A stretch of DNA of 64,000 nucleotides from Roseovarius sp. A-2 (GTDB lineage Bacteria; Pseudomonadota; Alphaproteobacteria; Rhodobacterales; Rhodobacteraceae). Below are positions 52,933-62,548 of the stretch, one piece after another. Position 1 is the stretch's first letter, and the number at the start of each line of letters is the position of its first letter. Under the pieces are notes generated by a model. It saw nothing but the letters and a program-made list of their open reading frames with translations, did not search any database and was not told the origin of the DNA. The position numbers and the translations under genes are program-made. The stretch spans positions 1 through 64,000 of the forward strand of contig NZ_BDIY01000007.1 of assembly GCF_002072155.1 (NCBI RefSeq), read 5' to 3'.

Positions 52933-53739
52933 TCAGCGGATCACGTTCATCCGCAGTTTCAGCCCGCGCCGTGCCTCTTGCGGCAGGTGGCGGTTGAGGT
53001 GGCGGTTGATCAGCCCGAAAATCCCGATGATCACTAGCGTGAGCAGGATGAAATAGCCCGCAAGGATCGGGTAGGGCACGAAGGGGTTGAAGGTCTTGTC
53101 AGCGAAGTAATTGGCGTAATAGAGCGCGTCGCCGCGTTGTTGCCAGGCCGGAAACCCGGAGAAGAATACCAGCGTGGTGGCGTGAAAGAGAAAGATCGCC
53201 TCGTTCGTGTAGGCAGGCCAGGCAAGCCGCAGCATGGTGGGCCAGATGATCCGGCGAAACCGTGCCATGCCGGTGAAGCCATAGGCATCGGCGGCCTCGA
53301 CATCGCCCTTGGGGATGGAGCGCAGCGCGCCGTAGAAAATCTCACCGGAATAGGCGGCGGTGTTGAGAAAAAGCACGATCAGCGCGCCGAGCCATGCGGA
53401 GGTGAAGGCGTCGAATACGGGCGAGACCGATTTCAGCGACAGGAACAGGAAATAGGCGAAAAAGAACTGGATGAAGAGCGGCGAGCCGCGAAAGACGAAG
53501 ATGAACCATTCCGAGGGTTTGCGCAGGAGCGGGTTGTGCGCGCCCTTGCCCAAGGCGACCAGCGTGGCGAGAAAGAACCCGGCCAGCAGAGCGAGCGTGC
53601 CGAAATAGACGTTCCATATCAGGCCGGAGCCGATCAGCGTGAAATGCTCGCACAGCGTATAGCCCTCGCGCGGGAGCAGGCGCTCCCCATAGCCCAGGGA
53701 ACGGAAGGCATAGTCCTGAACGGTCTGCCAGCAACTCAT
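52933..53739 (-). CDS. Polar amino acid ABC transporter permease (HisM/AapM type)
   Basis: 268 aa from ATG at 53739, overlapping the preceding permease gene by 4 nt. Five or six membrane segments and the binding-protein-dependent transport motif: AYSGEIFYGALRSIPKGDVE and AADAYGFTG, where the EAA loop contacts the ATPase. It is the fourth gene of the transporter (ATPase, binding protein, permease, permease). Confidence 0.9.
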   Translation of the reverse strand: MSCWQTVQDYAFRSLGYGERLLPREGYTLCEHFTLIGSGLIWNVYFGTLALLAGFFLATLVALGKGAHNPLLRKPSEWFIFVFRGSPLFIQFFFAYFLFLSLKSVSPVFDAFTSAWLGALIVLFLNTAAYSGEIFYGALRSIPKGDVEAADAYGFTGMARFRRIIWPTMLRLAWPAYTNEAIFLFHATTLVFFSGFPAWQQRGDALYYANYFADKTFNPFVPYPILAGYFILLTLVIIGIFGLINRHLNRHLPQEARRGLKLRMNVIR

Positions 53740-54617
53740 GCCGCTTTCCTCTGCGCTTCGCCGCCGGTGGTGGCCTGACCGTGGGTGAGGCGCCGCATCA
53801 GACGTTCGAGGTAGATCTCTGAGATTCGGGTGAGGCCGAGGTAGAAGACCATGAGGCCGAGGAAATACCACATCCGCCAGTCGCCATGCGGATAATCGGT
53901 AAAGCGGGGGTTGGCGGTGCCGCCCAACTCGCGCGCCCAATAGACGATGTCCTCTACCCCCAAGAGGAACAGCAGCGGCGTCGCTTTGGTCAACACCATC
54001 CAGAGGTTGCTGAGACCGGGCAGCGCATAGACCCACATCTGCGGCACGAGAATGCGCCAGAAGGTCTGACGCCTTGAAAAGCCATAGGCGGCGGCGGTTT
54101 CGAGCTGAGCGTGCGGCACAGCGCGCATGGCACCAAATAGGACGTTGGCGGCGAAGGCCCCGAAGACGATGGCAAAGGTGAGGACTGCGAGGAAAAAGCC
54201 GTAGGTTTCATGCATCCATTGCGGATCGTTGCCGAGCGGCAGCTTGGCCGCCTGACAGACGACGAAATCATTGCCCTGCCAGATCGCCTGATCCCAGTCG
54301 GGGCATTTGATCTTGTGGCGGATCGCCTCGAACAGCTGATCTAGGGCGATGACGAAGAACAGGAAAAACGCGATATCGGGCACGCCGCGCACGATGGCGA
54401 TATAGCCCTTGCCGAACCAGCTGAGCGGTGCAAAGCGCGAGCGCGCGGCCATCGCCCCGCCAAAGCCGAAGGCGAGTGCCGTGGGTGCGGTAATCGCCAA
54501 CAGCAGCAGCACGGTGCCGGTGGCGACGTAGAGATTGGCGTGCTTGCCTGTGGTGAGGTAGCACGACAGCCATTTCAGGCCCTCAAGGCTGGCAGGATCG
54601 GCGCAGAAGGAAAAAAT
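53736..54617 (-). CDS. Polar amino acid ABC transporter permease (HisQ type), ATT start
   Basis: 293 aa if it begins at ATT (54617-54615). GAGGGAGG lies 6 nt before that codon and the first residues, IFSFCADPASLEGLKWLSC, are typical for this permease family; the first in-frame GTG lies about 30 codons later and no ATG exists upstream. The protein has about six membrane helices and the EAA motif FGAMRAVPHAQLETAAAYG. It pairs with the second permease. The ATT start, known for infC, is inferred from the reading frame and ribosome-binding site; a sequencing change from ATG is possible. Confidence 0.8.
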   Translation of the reverse strand: MFSFCADPASLEGLKWLSCYLTTGKHANLYVATGTVLLLLAITAPTALAFGFGGAMAARSRFAPLSWFGKGYIAIVRGVPDIAFFLFFVIALDQLFEAIRHKIKCPDWDQAIWQGNDFVVCQAAKLPLGNDPQWMHETYGFFLAVLTFAIVFGAFAANVLFGAMRAVPHAQLETAAAYGFSRRQTFWRILVPQMWVYALPGLSNLWMVLTKATPLLFLLGVEDIVYWARELGGTANPRFTDYPHGDWRMWYFLGLMVFYLGLTRISEIYLERLMRRLTHGQATTGGEAQRKAA

Positions 54618-54674
54618 GGCGGCCTCCCTCGGGCAGAGATGCCCCCGCGCAGGCGCGCGCGGGGGCGGTTGAGG

Positions 54675-55394
54675 TCACTCGAAGGTCGAGGAGACTTCCC
54701 ATTTCTCGATCATTTCGTTGAGCGAGCCGTCATCCTTCATCGACTGAATTGCCGCATCAAAAGTCGAGCGCAATTCGCCATCGGATTCGCGCACGCCCAT
54801 GCCGACGCCACCGCCAAGCGGCACGTCTTCGCCCACGAACATCAGGTCGGCATCCTCGGCCGCGACAGGCGCGAGGTAGGACTTGTCGGCCAGCACCGCA
54901 TCCGCCTCGCCGTTGCGCACGGCGGCGATGGTTTCCTCGGGCGTGGCGAATTCAATCAGGGTCGCGCCGGACTCGGCGACATAGCCCGCTTGAATGGTGC
55001 CGGTCTGCGCCGCGATCACGCCGCCCGAGAGATCTACGCCCTCGGACATGCCGAGATAGGCCGAGGGATCGGGCGGCGTGTAGTTCTGGGTAAAGTCGAT
55101 GACCTGATCGCGCTCGTCGGTGATCGACATGCCGGCGATGATGGCGTCATAGTTGCCCGAAACGAGGTTGGGAATGATGCTGTCCCAGTCGTTCGTGACC
55201 CATTCGCAGTTGAGCTCGGCGCGCTTGCACAGTTCGTCGCCCAACTCGCGCTCGAAGCCGTCAACCTCGCCCGCGTCATTGATGAAGTTCCACGGGGGGT
55301 AGGCGCCTTCTGTGCCGAGGCGGACAACGTCCTGCGCCATGGCCATTCCCGCCATCATGGCGAAGGCGGCGGTGGAAAGCATGAGGTGTTTCAT
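54675..55394 (-). CDS. ABC transporter substrate-binding protein (polar amino acid)
   Basis: 239 aa. Signal peptide MKHLMLSTAAFAMMAGMAMA. SBP_bac_3 pattern: VRLGTEGAYPPWNFINDAGE, GFERELGDELCKRA, DAIIAGMSITDERDQVIDFT. Periplasmic receptor for a basic or polar amino acid. It lies between the ATPase and permease genes. Confidence 0.92.
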   Translation of the reverse strand: MKHLMLSTAAFAMMAGMAMAQDVVRLGTEGAYPPWNFINDAGEVDGFERELGDELCKRAELNCEWVTNDWDSIIPNLVSGNYDAIIAGMSITDERDQVIDFTQNYTPPDPSAYLGMSEGVDLSGGVIAAQTGTIQAGYVAESGATLIEFATPEETIAAVRNGEADAVLADKSYLAPVAAEDADLMFVGEDVPLGGGVGMGVRESDGELRSTFDAAIQSMKDDGSLNEMIEKWEVSSTFE

Positions 55395-55423
55395 GAGTGG
55401 TTTCTCCCTTTGGTTGGTTGCTC

Positions 55424-56206
55424 TCAGGCGGCCATGGTGGAGCTGAGAAAGCCCCGCAGCCGCTCGGATTTCGGTGCGCCGAAGAGCGCGTCGGGCGTGC
55501 CCTCTTCCTCGATCAGGCCCTGATGCAGGAACACGACGTGATCGCTTACATCGCGGGCCATGCTCATGTCATGGGTGACGATCATCATGGTGCGCCCCTC
55601 ATTGGCCAGATCCTTGATGACGCGAATCACCTCTTGTTCAAGCTCGGGATCGAGGGCCGAGGTGGGCTCGTCAAAGAGAAGCGCCTCGGGTTCCATGCAC
55701 AGGGCACGGGCGATGGCGGCGCGCTGTTGCTGGCCGCCCGAAAGCTGCGCCGGGTAGACGTCGCATTTGTCGCCGATGCCAACCTTGTCGAGATAGCCGC
55801 GCGCGGCGTGCTCGGCCTCTGCGCGGTCGCGGCCCTGGACGGTGACGGGGGCCTCCATCACGTTTTGCAGGATGGTCATATGCGCCCATAGATTGAACTG
55901 CTGAAACACCATGCTGAGGTTGGTGCGGATGCGCAGCACCTGGCCCGCGTCGGCCGGGTGGCGGTTCAGCCCCTCGCCGCGCCATTTGACTGGCTCTCCC
56001 TTGAACAGGATATCGCCCTGCTGACTGTCCTCGAGCAGGTTGGCGCAGCGCAGGATGGTGGATTTGCCCGACCCCGAAGAACCGATGAGCGCGATGACAT
56101 GGCCGCGCGGCGCGGTGATATCGACGCCCTTGATCACCTCGAGCGCGCCATAGGCTTTGTGCAGATTACGGATTTCGAGCACCGGAGTCGTGGTCAAGCG
56201 CGTCAC
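55424..56206 (-). CDS. Polar amino acid ABC transporter ATPase
   Basis: 260 aa. Walker A ALIGSSGSGKSTILR, Q-loop FQQFNLW, signature AQLSGGQQQRAAIAR, Walker B EALLFDEPTSALD and switch VTHDM. Closest in type to HisP/OccP ATPases of basic amino-acid and opine importers. First gene of the transporter operon. Confidence 0.94.
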   Translation of the reverse strand: MTRLTTTPVLEIRNLHKAYGALEVIKGVDITAPRGHVIALIGSSGSGKSTILRCANLLEDSQQGDILFKGEPVKWRGEGLNRHPADAGQVLRIRTNLSMVFQQFNLWAHMTILQNVMEAPVTVQGRDRAEAEHAARGYLDKVGIGDKCDVYPAQLSGGQQQRAAIARALCMEPEALLFDEPTSALDPELEQEVIRVIKDLANEGRTMMIVTHDMSMARDVSDHVVFLHQGLIEEEGTPDALFGAPKSERLRGFLSSTMAA

Positions 56207-56320
56207 CCTGTTGGCTGGTCGTTTATCATTTTCATGACAATAGGGCTGAAAAAATGCTGCAATGCAACTTGCAATGCGGTCGAATGGCCGGGCTGACGTC
56301 CGAAATGACGTATCGTCAAC

Positions 56321-57064
56321 TCAATTCGGACGCGGTGGCGGGGGACTAGGCACGGCGAGATAATCCGACGCGGGCAGACGGATCAGGCCGGTGATGCCGA
56401 GGGTTGTGCGGTCGTCCGGCGAGAGCCCGGAGATGGCTGCGCGCAGTGCATCGAAGAGCGGGGCCGGGTCATTGGCCTGCGCGGTGATATAGGGCAGGGC
56501 AGGGGTTGGCTCGGTGCGCGCGAGAACGCGCAAACCGTCGGTAAATCGGTCATGGGCGCGCAGGATGTCCCAAGTCAGCGCGTCGACGGCGGCGATGTCG
56601 GCACGGCCCTCAGTGACGGCCATGGCCGAGGCGCGGTGCGCGCCGGTCTGCACCGGATTGGTGAAACTGAAGCCACGTGCGGCGGCCCATGTCTGCGGTG
56701 CGGCCCAGCCGGATTGCGAGAGCGCCTCGTTATAGGCGAAGCGGGCCGTGGCGAATGCCTCGGGTGAGTCGCGCGAATCGTCGGCGCGGACGACAATCAC
56801 GCTGCAATAGTGCCCCGGCGGGCAGTCGGGCAGGGCGAGGATTGGCGTACCGACAAGCTGCACGTGAGGGTGAAGTCGGGCGCGGAAGGGGTAGCCGCAG
56901 GTTTGTGCGATGAGCAGATCAGGGCTTTGCCAGATGTTCCAAAGATCGCCGTCGCGGGTGAGTGTCTCGGGGCCGTATCCCAAACCGGAGCGCACCCCCT
57001 GCCAGAGCCGGTCATTGGCCGCTGCGGTCTCGGGCCGGTCATACATCGGCAGGGCGGCGATCAT
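56321..57064 (-). CDS. PhnD-like phosphonate/phosphite-type binding protein
   Basis: 247 aa from ATG at 57064, overlapping the TerB-like stop by 4 nt. PhnD-family features: IAALPMYDRPE at the start, WQSPDLLIAQTCGYPFRAR, ARFAYNEALSQSGW and AVTEGRADIAAVDALTWDIL. No signal peptide is seen, unlike true periplasmic PhnD, so it may be a cytoplasmic sensor or the start may be misplaced. No transporter subunits are adjacent; coupled to a TerB-like gene. Confidence 0.78.
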   Translation of the reverse strand: MIAALPMYDRPETAAANDRLWQGVRSGLGYGPETLTRDGDLWNIWQSPDLLIAQTCGYPFRARLHPHVQLVGTPILALPDCPPGHYCSVIVVRADDSRDSPEAFATARFAYNEALSQSGWAAPQTWAAARGFSFTNPVQTGAHRASAMAVTEGRADIAAVDALTWDILRAHDRFTDGLRVLARTEPTPALPYITAQANDPAPLFDALRAAISGLSPDDRTTLGITGLIRLPASDYLAVPSPPPPRPN

Positions 57065-57501
57065 CCGGTTGGCGTGACCCGCTGCCGGGCGAGCGCGCTG
57101 TCGCGGTCGGAAATGCCCAGAAAGTTTGAGACGAGCCGCAGGAGCGAATCCTCGTGGCTTTCTCGTTCTCCATCGGCGAGCGCCACCTGCCAAAGCGCCT
57201 CGATCACCGCGACGCGGTCCTCGTATGGCACCGCGTCCTTGATCGCACGGGTGAAGCGGACGGTATCGGGGGCCTCGGATTCGAGGGTTTCGGCGTCCAC
57301 ACGCAGCGTCTCGGCCTCAGCGTGAGACAGTGCATAGCGCGCCTCGATGATCCGGGTAATGCGAATGATTTCCGAGGCCGCGTAGTCACCGTCGCTGCGG
57401 GCCACACGGACGAGTAGGGCGGTCAGCGCCAGACGGGCATCGCCATCGTCGAGCGGATCGGGTTCGGGCTGAAACAGCCGATTGAGAAGACCTGCGAACA
57501 T
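57061..57501 (-). CDS. TerB-like protein 1
   Basis: 146 aa from ATG at 57501. TerB-type helical domain: ALTALLVRVARSDGDYAASE, EIIRITRIIEARY, VIEALWQVALADGERESHED. The paired D-G-D-Y and D-G-E motifs are putative metal-binding acidic sites. It is a paralogue of the next gene and coupled to the PhnD-like gene. Confidence 0.82.
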   Translation of the reverse strand: MFAGLLNRLFQPEPDPLDDGDARLALTALLVRVARSDGDYAASEIIRITRIIEARYALSHAEAETLRVDAETLESEAPDTVRFTRAIKDAVPYEDRVAVIEALWQVALADGERESHEDSLLRLVSNFLGISDRDSALARQRVTPTG

Positions 57502-57551
57502 GGCGACAGGTATAGGGCGATGCGGCGCGCGCGCCAATGGAGAATCGCCGA

Positions 57552-57989
57552 TTACTGCGCCTCGGCCTGCGCGCGGGCGGTGTCGCTGTCGGAATGGCTG
57601 AGGCCCATGGCCTCGCGCGCGGCGTCGAGCACCTTAAGTTCGCGCGGCTCGCTCTCGCCATCCGCCAGCACCACCTCCCACAGAACCTCAAGCGCCGAAA
57701 CGCGAGCCTCGAGGCTGACGGTTTCGCGGATCAGATGGCCGAATCGATCGGTGTCGGGGGCCGCATGTTCGAGTTTTTCGCAGGTGGCGCGCATCTTGGC
57801 CGCCTCTATGGGCTTCAGCCCGTAAAGCCGTGTCAGAAGACGGTCGATTCGCTTGATCTCGGTCAGGTCGTAATGCCGGTCGGATTTGGCGATCCGAACC
57901 ATAAGTGCGCCAAGCGCCAGCTTTTCGTCCGGCTCAGGAAGCGGCGCGGGTTTGGGGGCCGAAAAGGCGTGCAGGATACGTGTGAGCAT
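57552..57989 (-). CDS. TerB-like protein 2
   Basis: 145 aa. Same layout as the neighbouring TerB-like protein: LALGALMVRIAKSDRHYDLT, EIKRIDRLLTRLYGLK, LEVLWEVVLADGESEPREL. Here the first acidic site is D-R-H-Y rather than D-G-D-Y. The two genes are a tandem duplication about 50 nt apart. Confidence 0.82.
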   Translation of the reverse strand: MLTRILHAFSAPKPAPLPEPDEKLALGALMVRIAKSDRHYDLTEIKRIDRLLTRLYGLKPIEAAKMRATCEKLEHAAPDTDRFGHLIRETVSLEARVSALEVLWEVVLADGESEPRELKVLDAAREAMGLSHSDSDTARAQAEAQ

Positions 57990-58158
57990 AGGACCAGCCT
58001 AATCCCGGCGGTGCCTGTCCCCAAGCGAAATTTCGCCGATCTCACGGCATATGCGCGAAAATGTGCAACGCCGCATCACTGCCACAATTGCTCCCAAGAA
58101 TGCGCGTTTTGTCACGTGATTTTGGAGGTCGGGATGTTTGCAAATTACGGAGACTGTC

Positions 58159-58731
58159 ATGCTGCTACCGGACGATTGGGCGGAAATGTCGGCCGAGGCG
58201 CAGGTCGCGCATCTGCGCGGGCTTGGTCCGGGCGATCTGTCCAGGGCTGTGGTCGCCTATGACTGGACGTTGCATCCTGAGCGCGTGCTGGGATGGGCGA
58301 TGGCGCAAAAGGGGCTCGACCTGGGCAGCGCGGTCTGTGCGTTCTTCAACGGGGGGCCGGAGCGGTTCAACTACATGCCCAAGCCGCACGTGCCCGACCA
58401 GTTGCGTCCGGTGACGCGGGTGCTCGACAATATATGCCTGCGGATTAATAGCGGCTTCTATCTGGTGCAGCCCGCTTGCAAGCCGAAATGTTACTCCACG
58501 GTGACCCGCTGGCTGGACTATCAGGCGGAGGACCGCAACGAGTTGCGGCGGGGGCGCTGGATTCTCGACGAGGCGATTCTCGGTCCGATGCTCAATGACG
58601 AACTGTGCGCGCCGCCCGAGCAAACCGCCTGGCGGAACGAACGCCCGAGCCTGTGGCGCGCCCTTCTGGCCCCGGTGATCGGGTTGGGGGTGGATCGTGA
58701 TATCCTGAAATACAAGGAACCGCGCGGCTGA
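58159..58731 (+). CDS. Conserved hypothetical protein, possibly DUF4274-like
   Basis: 190 aa from ATG at 58159 with CGGAG at 6-nt spacing (a TTG at 58138 is less likely). The pattern AVVAYDWTLHPERVLGWAMA followed by GLDLGSAVCAFFNGGPERF resembles DUF4274-type proteins; the rest has many Arg, Trp and Cys residues. No signal or membrane segment. It is convergent with pyrG, which ends 4 nt away. Confidence 0.6.
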   Translation: MLLPDDWAEMSAEAQVAHLRGLGPGDLSRAVVAYDWTLHPERVLGWAMAQKGLDLGSAVCAFFNGGPERFNYMPKPHVPDQLRPVTRVLDNICLRINSGFYLVQPACKPKCYSTVTRWLDYQAEDRNELRRGRWILDEAILGPMLNDELCAPPEQTAWRNERPSLWRALLAPVIGLGVDRDILKYKEPRG

Positions 58732-58735
58732 GCCG

Positions 58736-60379
58736 TCAGACCAGCCGCGAGGTTTCCACCGCCGCGCGCACGAAATCGGCGAAAAGCGGGTGTGGCGCGA
58801 AGGGTTTGGACTTCAGTTCGGGGTGGTACTGCACGCCGATGAACCACGGGTGATCCGACCACTCGACGATTTCGGGCAGGCGGCCATCGGGGGACATGCC
58901 CGAGAAGGTCAGGCCGCACTCCTCCAACTTGTCGCGATACTTGGTGTCCACCTCGTAGCGGTGGCGGTGGCGTTCGTCGATATCGAGCGTGCCATAGATC
59001 TGCGCCACGCGGGAGCCCTCCTTGAGCATCGCGTCATAGGCCCCGAGGCGCATGGTGCCGCCCTTGTCGTCGCTGACATTGCGGCTCACCTTTTCGTTGC
59101 CCTGCACCCATTCCTTGAGGTGGTAGACCACCGGCTCGAAGCGTTTCTTGCCTGACTCAAGGTCGAATTCCTCAGAACCCGCGTGTTTGAGCCCGGCGAC
59201 GTTACGCGCTGCCTCGATCACCGCCATCTGCATACCCAGACAGATGCCGAGATAGGGGATCTTGCGGGTGCGGGCAAATTCGGCGGCCTTGATCTTGCCC
59301 TCGGTGCCGCGCTCGCCAAAGCCGCCCGGAACCAGAATGGCGTGAAAGCCTTCAAGATGCGGGGCCGGGTCTTCGCGCTCGAAAATCTCGGCATCGACCC
59401 ATTCAACCTTGACCTTAACCCGGTTCGCCATGCCGCCGTGAATCAACGCCTCCTTGATGGATTTGTAGGCATCTTCGAGTTGCACGTATTTGCCGACAAT
59501 GGCGATATTGACCGCGCCGTCGGTGTTGTGGATGCGGTCGACCACATCCTGCCAGACCGCGAGATCGGGACGCGGCGCCGGGCTGATCTGGAACGCGTCG
59601 AGCACGGCCTGATCGAGCCCTTCGTGGTGATAGGCGAGCGGCGCCTCGTAGATCGACTTGAGGTCATAGGCGGCGACCACATGTTCCTTGCGGACGTTGC
59701 AGAAGAGCGCGATCTTCTCGCGTTCCTTGTCCGGGATCGGCTGTTCGGAGCGGCACACGAGGATGTCGGGGGCGATGCCGATGCTCTGCAATTCCTTGAC
59801 CGAGTGCTGGGTCGGCTTGGTCTTGAGCTCTCCGCTCGCGGCGAGATAGGGCAGCAGGGTCAGGTGCATGAAGATGCATTGCCCGCGCGCCCGGTCATGA
59901 CTGAACTGGCGGATCGCCTCGAAAAAGGGCAGCCCTTCGATATCGCCCACGGTGCCGCCGATCTCGCACAGCATGAAATCGACTTCCGTCTCGCCCACGG
60001 CAAGGAAATCCTTGATTTCATTTGTGACGTGGGGGACGACCTGAATGGTCTTGCCAAGGTAGTCGCCACGCCGCTCACGCTCCAGCACGTTGGAATAGAT
60101 GCGGCCCGAAGAGACGGAATCGGTGATCCGCGCAGGCACGCCGGTGAACCGCTCATAATGGCCTAGATCGAGATCGGTTTCGGCCCCGTCATCGGTGACA
60201 AAGACCTCGCCATGCTCGAACGGCGACATGGTGCCGGGATCGACGTTAAGATAGGGGTCGAGCTTGCGCAGGCGAACCGAGAAGCCACGCGCCTGCAAGA
60301 GCGCGCCAAGCGCGGCAGAGGCCAACCCCTTGCCAAGGCTGGAGACGACGCCGCCGGTGATGAAGATGTAACGTGCCAT
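58736..60379 (-). CDS. pyrG: CTP synthase
   Basis: 547 aa, full length. N-terminal synthase domain: [20 protein letters not shown], then ALLQARG, and [21 protein letters not shown]-terminal glutaminase: [13 protein letters not shown], Cys in [19 protein letters not shown] and His/Glu in [11 protein letters not shown]. It converts UTP, ATP and glutamine to CTP. Located next to secG, a usual alphaproteobacterial neighbourhood. Confidence 0.98.
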   Translation of the reverse strand: MARYIFITGGVVSSLGKGLASAALGALLQARGFSVRLRKLDPYLNVDPGTMSPFEHGEVFVTDDGAETDLDLGHYERFTGVPARITDSVSSGRIYSNVLERERRGDYLGKTIQVVPHVTNEIKDFLAVGETEVDFMLCEIGGTVGDIEGLPFFEAIRQFSHDRARGQCIFMHLTLLPYLAASGELKTKPTQHSVKELQSIGIAPDILVCRSEQPIPDKEREKIALFCNVRKEHVVAAYDLKSIYEAPLAYHHEGLDQAVLDAFQISPAPRPDLAVWQDVVDRIHNTDGAVNIAIVGKYVQLEDAYKSIKEALIHGGMANRVKVKVEWVDAEIFEREDPAPHLEGFHAILVPGGFGERGTEGKIKAAEFARTRKIPYLGICLGMQMAVIEAARNVAGLKHAGSEEFDLESGKKRFEPVVYHLKEWVQGNEKVSRNVSDDKGGTMRLGAYDAMLKEGSRVAQIYGTLDIDERHRHRYEVDTKYRDKLEECGLTFSGMSPDGRLPEIVEWSDHPWFIGVQYHPELKSKPFAPHPLFADFVRAAVETSRLV

Positions 60380-60551
60380 GCGCGCGCAAAGCCCCCCGTG
60401 ATGCTGCGTTTGTGATGCTTGATCAAAAGCCCGGAACGGCCCTTAACAGGCCATCCATCACGGGATTTAACCAATAGAGGATTCGGGAGGGATACGCAAG
60501 CCGACCGCAAGATCATGTTGCGGTGGAGAGATATCCCTCAATCGTTTGTGG

Positions 60552-60911
60552 TCAGTCGGCGGTCGGCGTCAGGGGCGCGTCGTCACCCGACGGCGGCGGC
60601 AGGAGCGAGCCGTCACCGGGCAGGCTGGGCGCGCTTTGCTCGGTCGGGGCAGGGCGGTCGCCGAGACGGTCGAGCACCGAACTGCCTGCGGATTTCTGCG
60701 CCGCGATGATGGTCAGCGTGATCGAGGTCACGATGAAGGCCGCCGCGAGTATCCATGTGATCTTGCCCAGGGCCGTGGCCGCGGCCCGGCCCGTCATGGC
60801 CCCGCCACCGCCGCCCATGCCAAGCCCGCCGCCCTCAGAGCGTTGCAGCAGCACCACGCCGATGAGCGCGAGCGCCAGAAGCAGGTGGATGGTCAGGACG
60901 ACGTTTTCCAT
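60552..60911 (-). CDS. secG: Preprotein translocase subunit SecG
   Basis: 119 aa. First helix MENVVLTIHLLLALALIGVV, then LLQRSEGGGLGMGGGGG, the conserved SecG loop, and a second helix ITWILAAAFIVTSITLTIIA. The C-terminal tail is Pro/Ser-rich. It is part of the SecYEG channel. The promoter should lie in 60912-61358; pyrG follows 170 nt downstream. Confidence 0.95.
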   Translation of the reverse strand: MENVVLTIHLLLALALIGVVLLQRSEGGGLGMGGGGGAMTGRAAATALGKITWILAAAFIVTSITLTIIAAQKSAGSSVLDRLGDRPAPTEQSAPSLPGDGSLLPPPSGDDAPLTPTAD

Positions 60912-61358
60912 GGGTCACAGGGCCTATCACTTGATCGCGGTCTGGGCGGTATCTATGCAATTCCGATGCCGCCCGCAACCCGCCAATATGGGGCAACGGG
61001 CTTGGGCTGCGGCAAGACGTTGAATACGGGCCGAGAGCCGCAGCCCGATCCCGCTGAGCTTGGTGGTGCGCGACCGGAAGAGTCTGGCCTGAAGCGGACA
61101 TAGCACCCCGCCAGAAGGTGCCGCGCGATCGCAGGGCCGGGGACTGGCGATGCAGCCTGTGTTGCGGGTACTTTATGCCAGCCAAGTCATTGTAGCCTCG
61201 ACACATTGCGCTCGCCCTCAAATCGCCAGGCCGCGGGACGGCCCGGCGATCGCGCGGCACCTTCGGTGCGTTTCGCGCGGGATGCGGCAACGACAGCTTC
61301 AGGCCACTGATGTCAGTAGTCTCACCGGCAGCACCACATGACCCGGGTTCGGCGCAGC
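60912..61358. other. Intergenic region between secG and the CoxE-like gene
   Basis: About 450 bases, GC-rich, with no convincing gene or tRNA in either strand. It must contain the secG promoter near 60912-60990. I see no clear terminator for the CoxE-like gene beyond short GC-rich repeats. Confidence 0.5.
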
Positions 61359-62543
61359 CTAGCGCACCAGCTCCCGCATCCCCAGATCGAGCCCTTCAAG
61401 CGTCATCGGTACCATCCGATCCTTGAAGATCTCGCGGATCATGCCGATGGAATGGGTGTAGTCCCATTCGCGGCGCGGCACCGGGTTGATCCACAGGTGA
61501 TCGGGCCATTGCGCGCGGGCGCGCTCCAGCCAGACCTGACCGGCCTCGGCGTTCCAGTGCTCATTGGCCCCGCCCGGATAGGCGATCTCGTAAGGGCTCA
61601 TGCTGGCATCGCCGACGAAGATGCACTTGTAATCCGACCCGTAGGTGTTGAGCACCTCCCATGTCGGCGTCTGCGCGTTCCAGCGCCGGGCATTGTCGCG
61701 CCAAACCCCCTCATAGAGGCAGTTGTGGAAATAGTAGTATTCGAGATGCTTGAACTCGGCGCGCGCCGCCGAAAAGAGCTCTTCCACCACCTTGATATGC
61801 GGATCCATCGAGCCGCCGACATCGAGAAACAACAGCACCTTGACGGCGTTGCGCCGTTCGGGCCGCGTTTTCACGTCGAGATAGCCGTGCTCGGCGGTGG
61901 CGCGGATCGTGCCGTCGAGGTCCAACTCCTCATGCGCGCCGTCGCGGGCCCATTGCCGCAAACGTTTCAGCGCCACCTTGATGTTGCGGGTGCCAAGCTC
62001 GACGCTGTCGTCGAGATTGCGGAACTCGCGCTTGTCCCAGACCTTGACGGCACGGCGGTGGCGGCTTTCGTCCTGACCGATGCGCACGCCCTCGGGGTTG
62101 TAACCATAGGCCCCGAAGGGCGAGGTGCCCGCCGTGCCGATCCATTTCGAGCCGCCCTGATGGCGGCCCTCCTGTTCGCGCAGCCGCTCCTTGAGCGTCT
62201 CCATCAGCTTGTCAAACCCACCAAGCGCCTCGATCTCGGCCTTTTCCTCGGCGCTCAGGTGCTTTTCGGCCATCTTCTCCAGCCAGTCGGCGGGCAGGTC
62301 GACCGCGTCGAGCACATCCTGCATGGTGATGTTTTCCAGCCCTGCGAAACTGGCGGAAAACGCCCGGTCAAAACGGTCGATCAGGCGCTCGTCCTTCACC
62401 ATCGCGCTGCGCGCGAGATAATAGAACCCCTCGACATCGTAGATCACCAGATTGGCGCGCATCGCCTCCAGAAAGGTGAGGTATTCGCGCAGCGAGACCG
62501 GCAAGCCCGCTTTGCGCAAGTTTCCGAAGAATGGCAGGAACAT
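61359..62543 (-). CDS. VWA-containing CoxE-like protein
   Basis: 394 aa. N-terminal FFGNLRKAGLPVSLREYLTF is typical of CoxE/VWA proteins. The VWA core VKVLLFLDVGGSMDPHIKVV contains a MIDAS motif D-V-G-G-S in place of D-x-S-x-S; further on are YFHNCLYEGVW and CIFVGDASMSPYEI. In many proteobacteria this protein partners a MoxR AAA+ ATPase that remodels complexes; none is within the window. Gly replaces the first MIDAS Ser, so metal binding may be weak. Confidence 0.85.
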   Translation of the reverse strand: MFLPFFGNLRKAGLPVSLREYLTFLEAMRANLVIYDVEGFYYLARSAMVKDERLIDRFDRAFSASFAGLENITMQDVLDAVDLPADWLEKMAEKHLSAEEKAEIEALGGFDKLMETLKERLREQEGRHQGGSKWIGTAGTSPFGAYGYNPEGVRIGQDESRHRRAVKVWDKREFRNLDDSVELGTRNIKVALKRLRQWARDGAHEELDLDGTIRATAEHGYLDVKTRPERRNAVKVLLFLDVGGSMDPHIKVVEELFSAARAEFKHLEYYYFHNCLYEGVWRDNARRWNAQTPTWEVLNTYGSDYKCIFVGDASMSPYEIAYPGGANEHWNAEAGQVWLERARAQWPDHLWINPVPRREWDYTHSIGMIREIFKDRMVPMTLEGLDLGMRELVR

Positions 62544-62548
62544 CGCGC

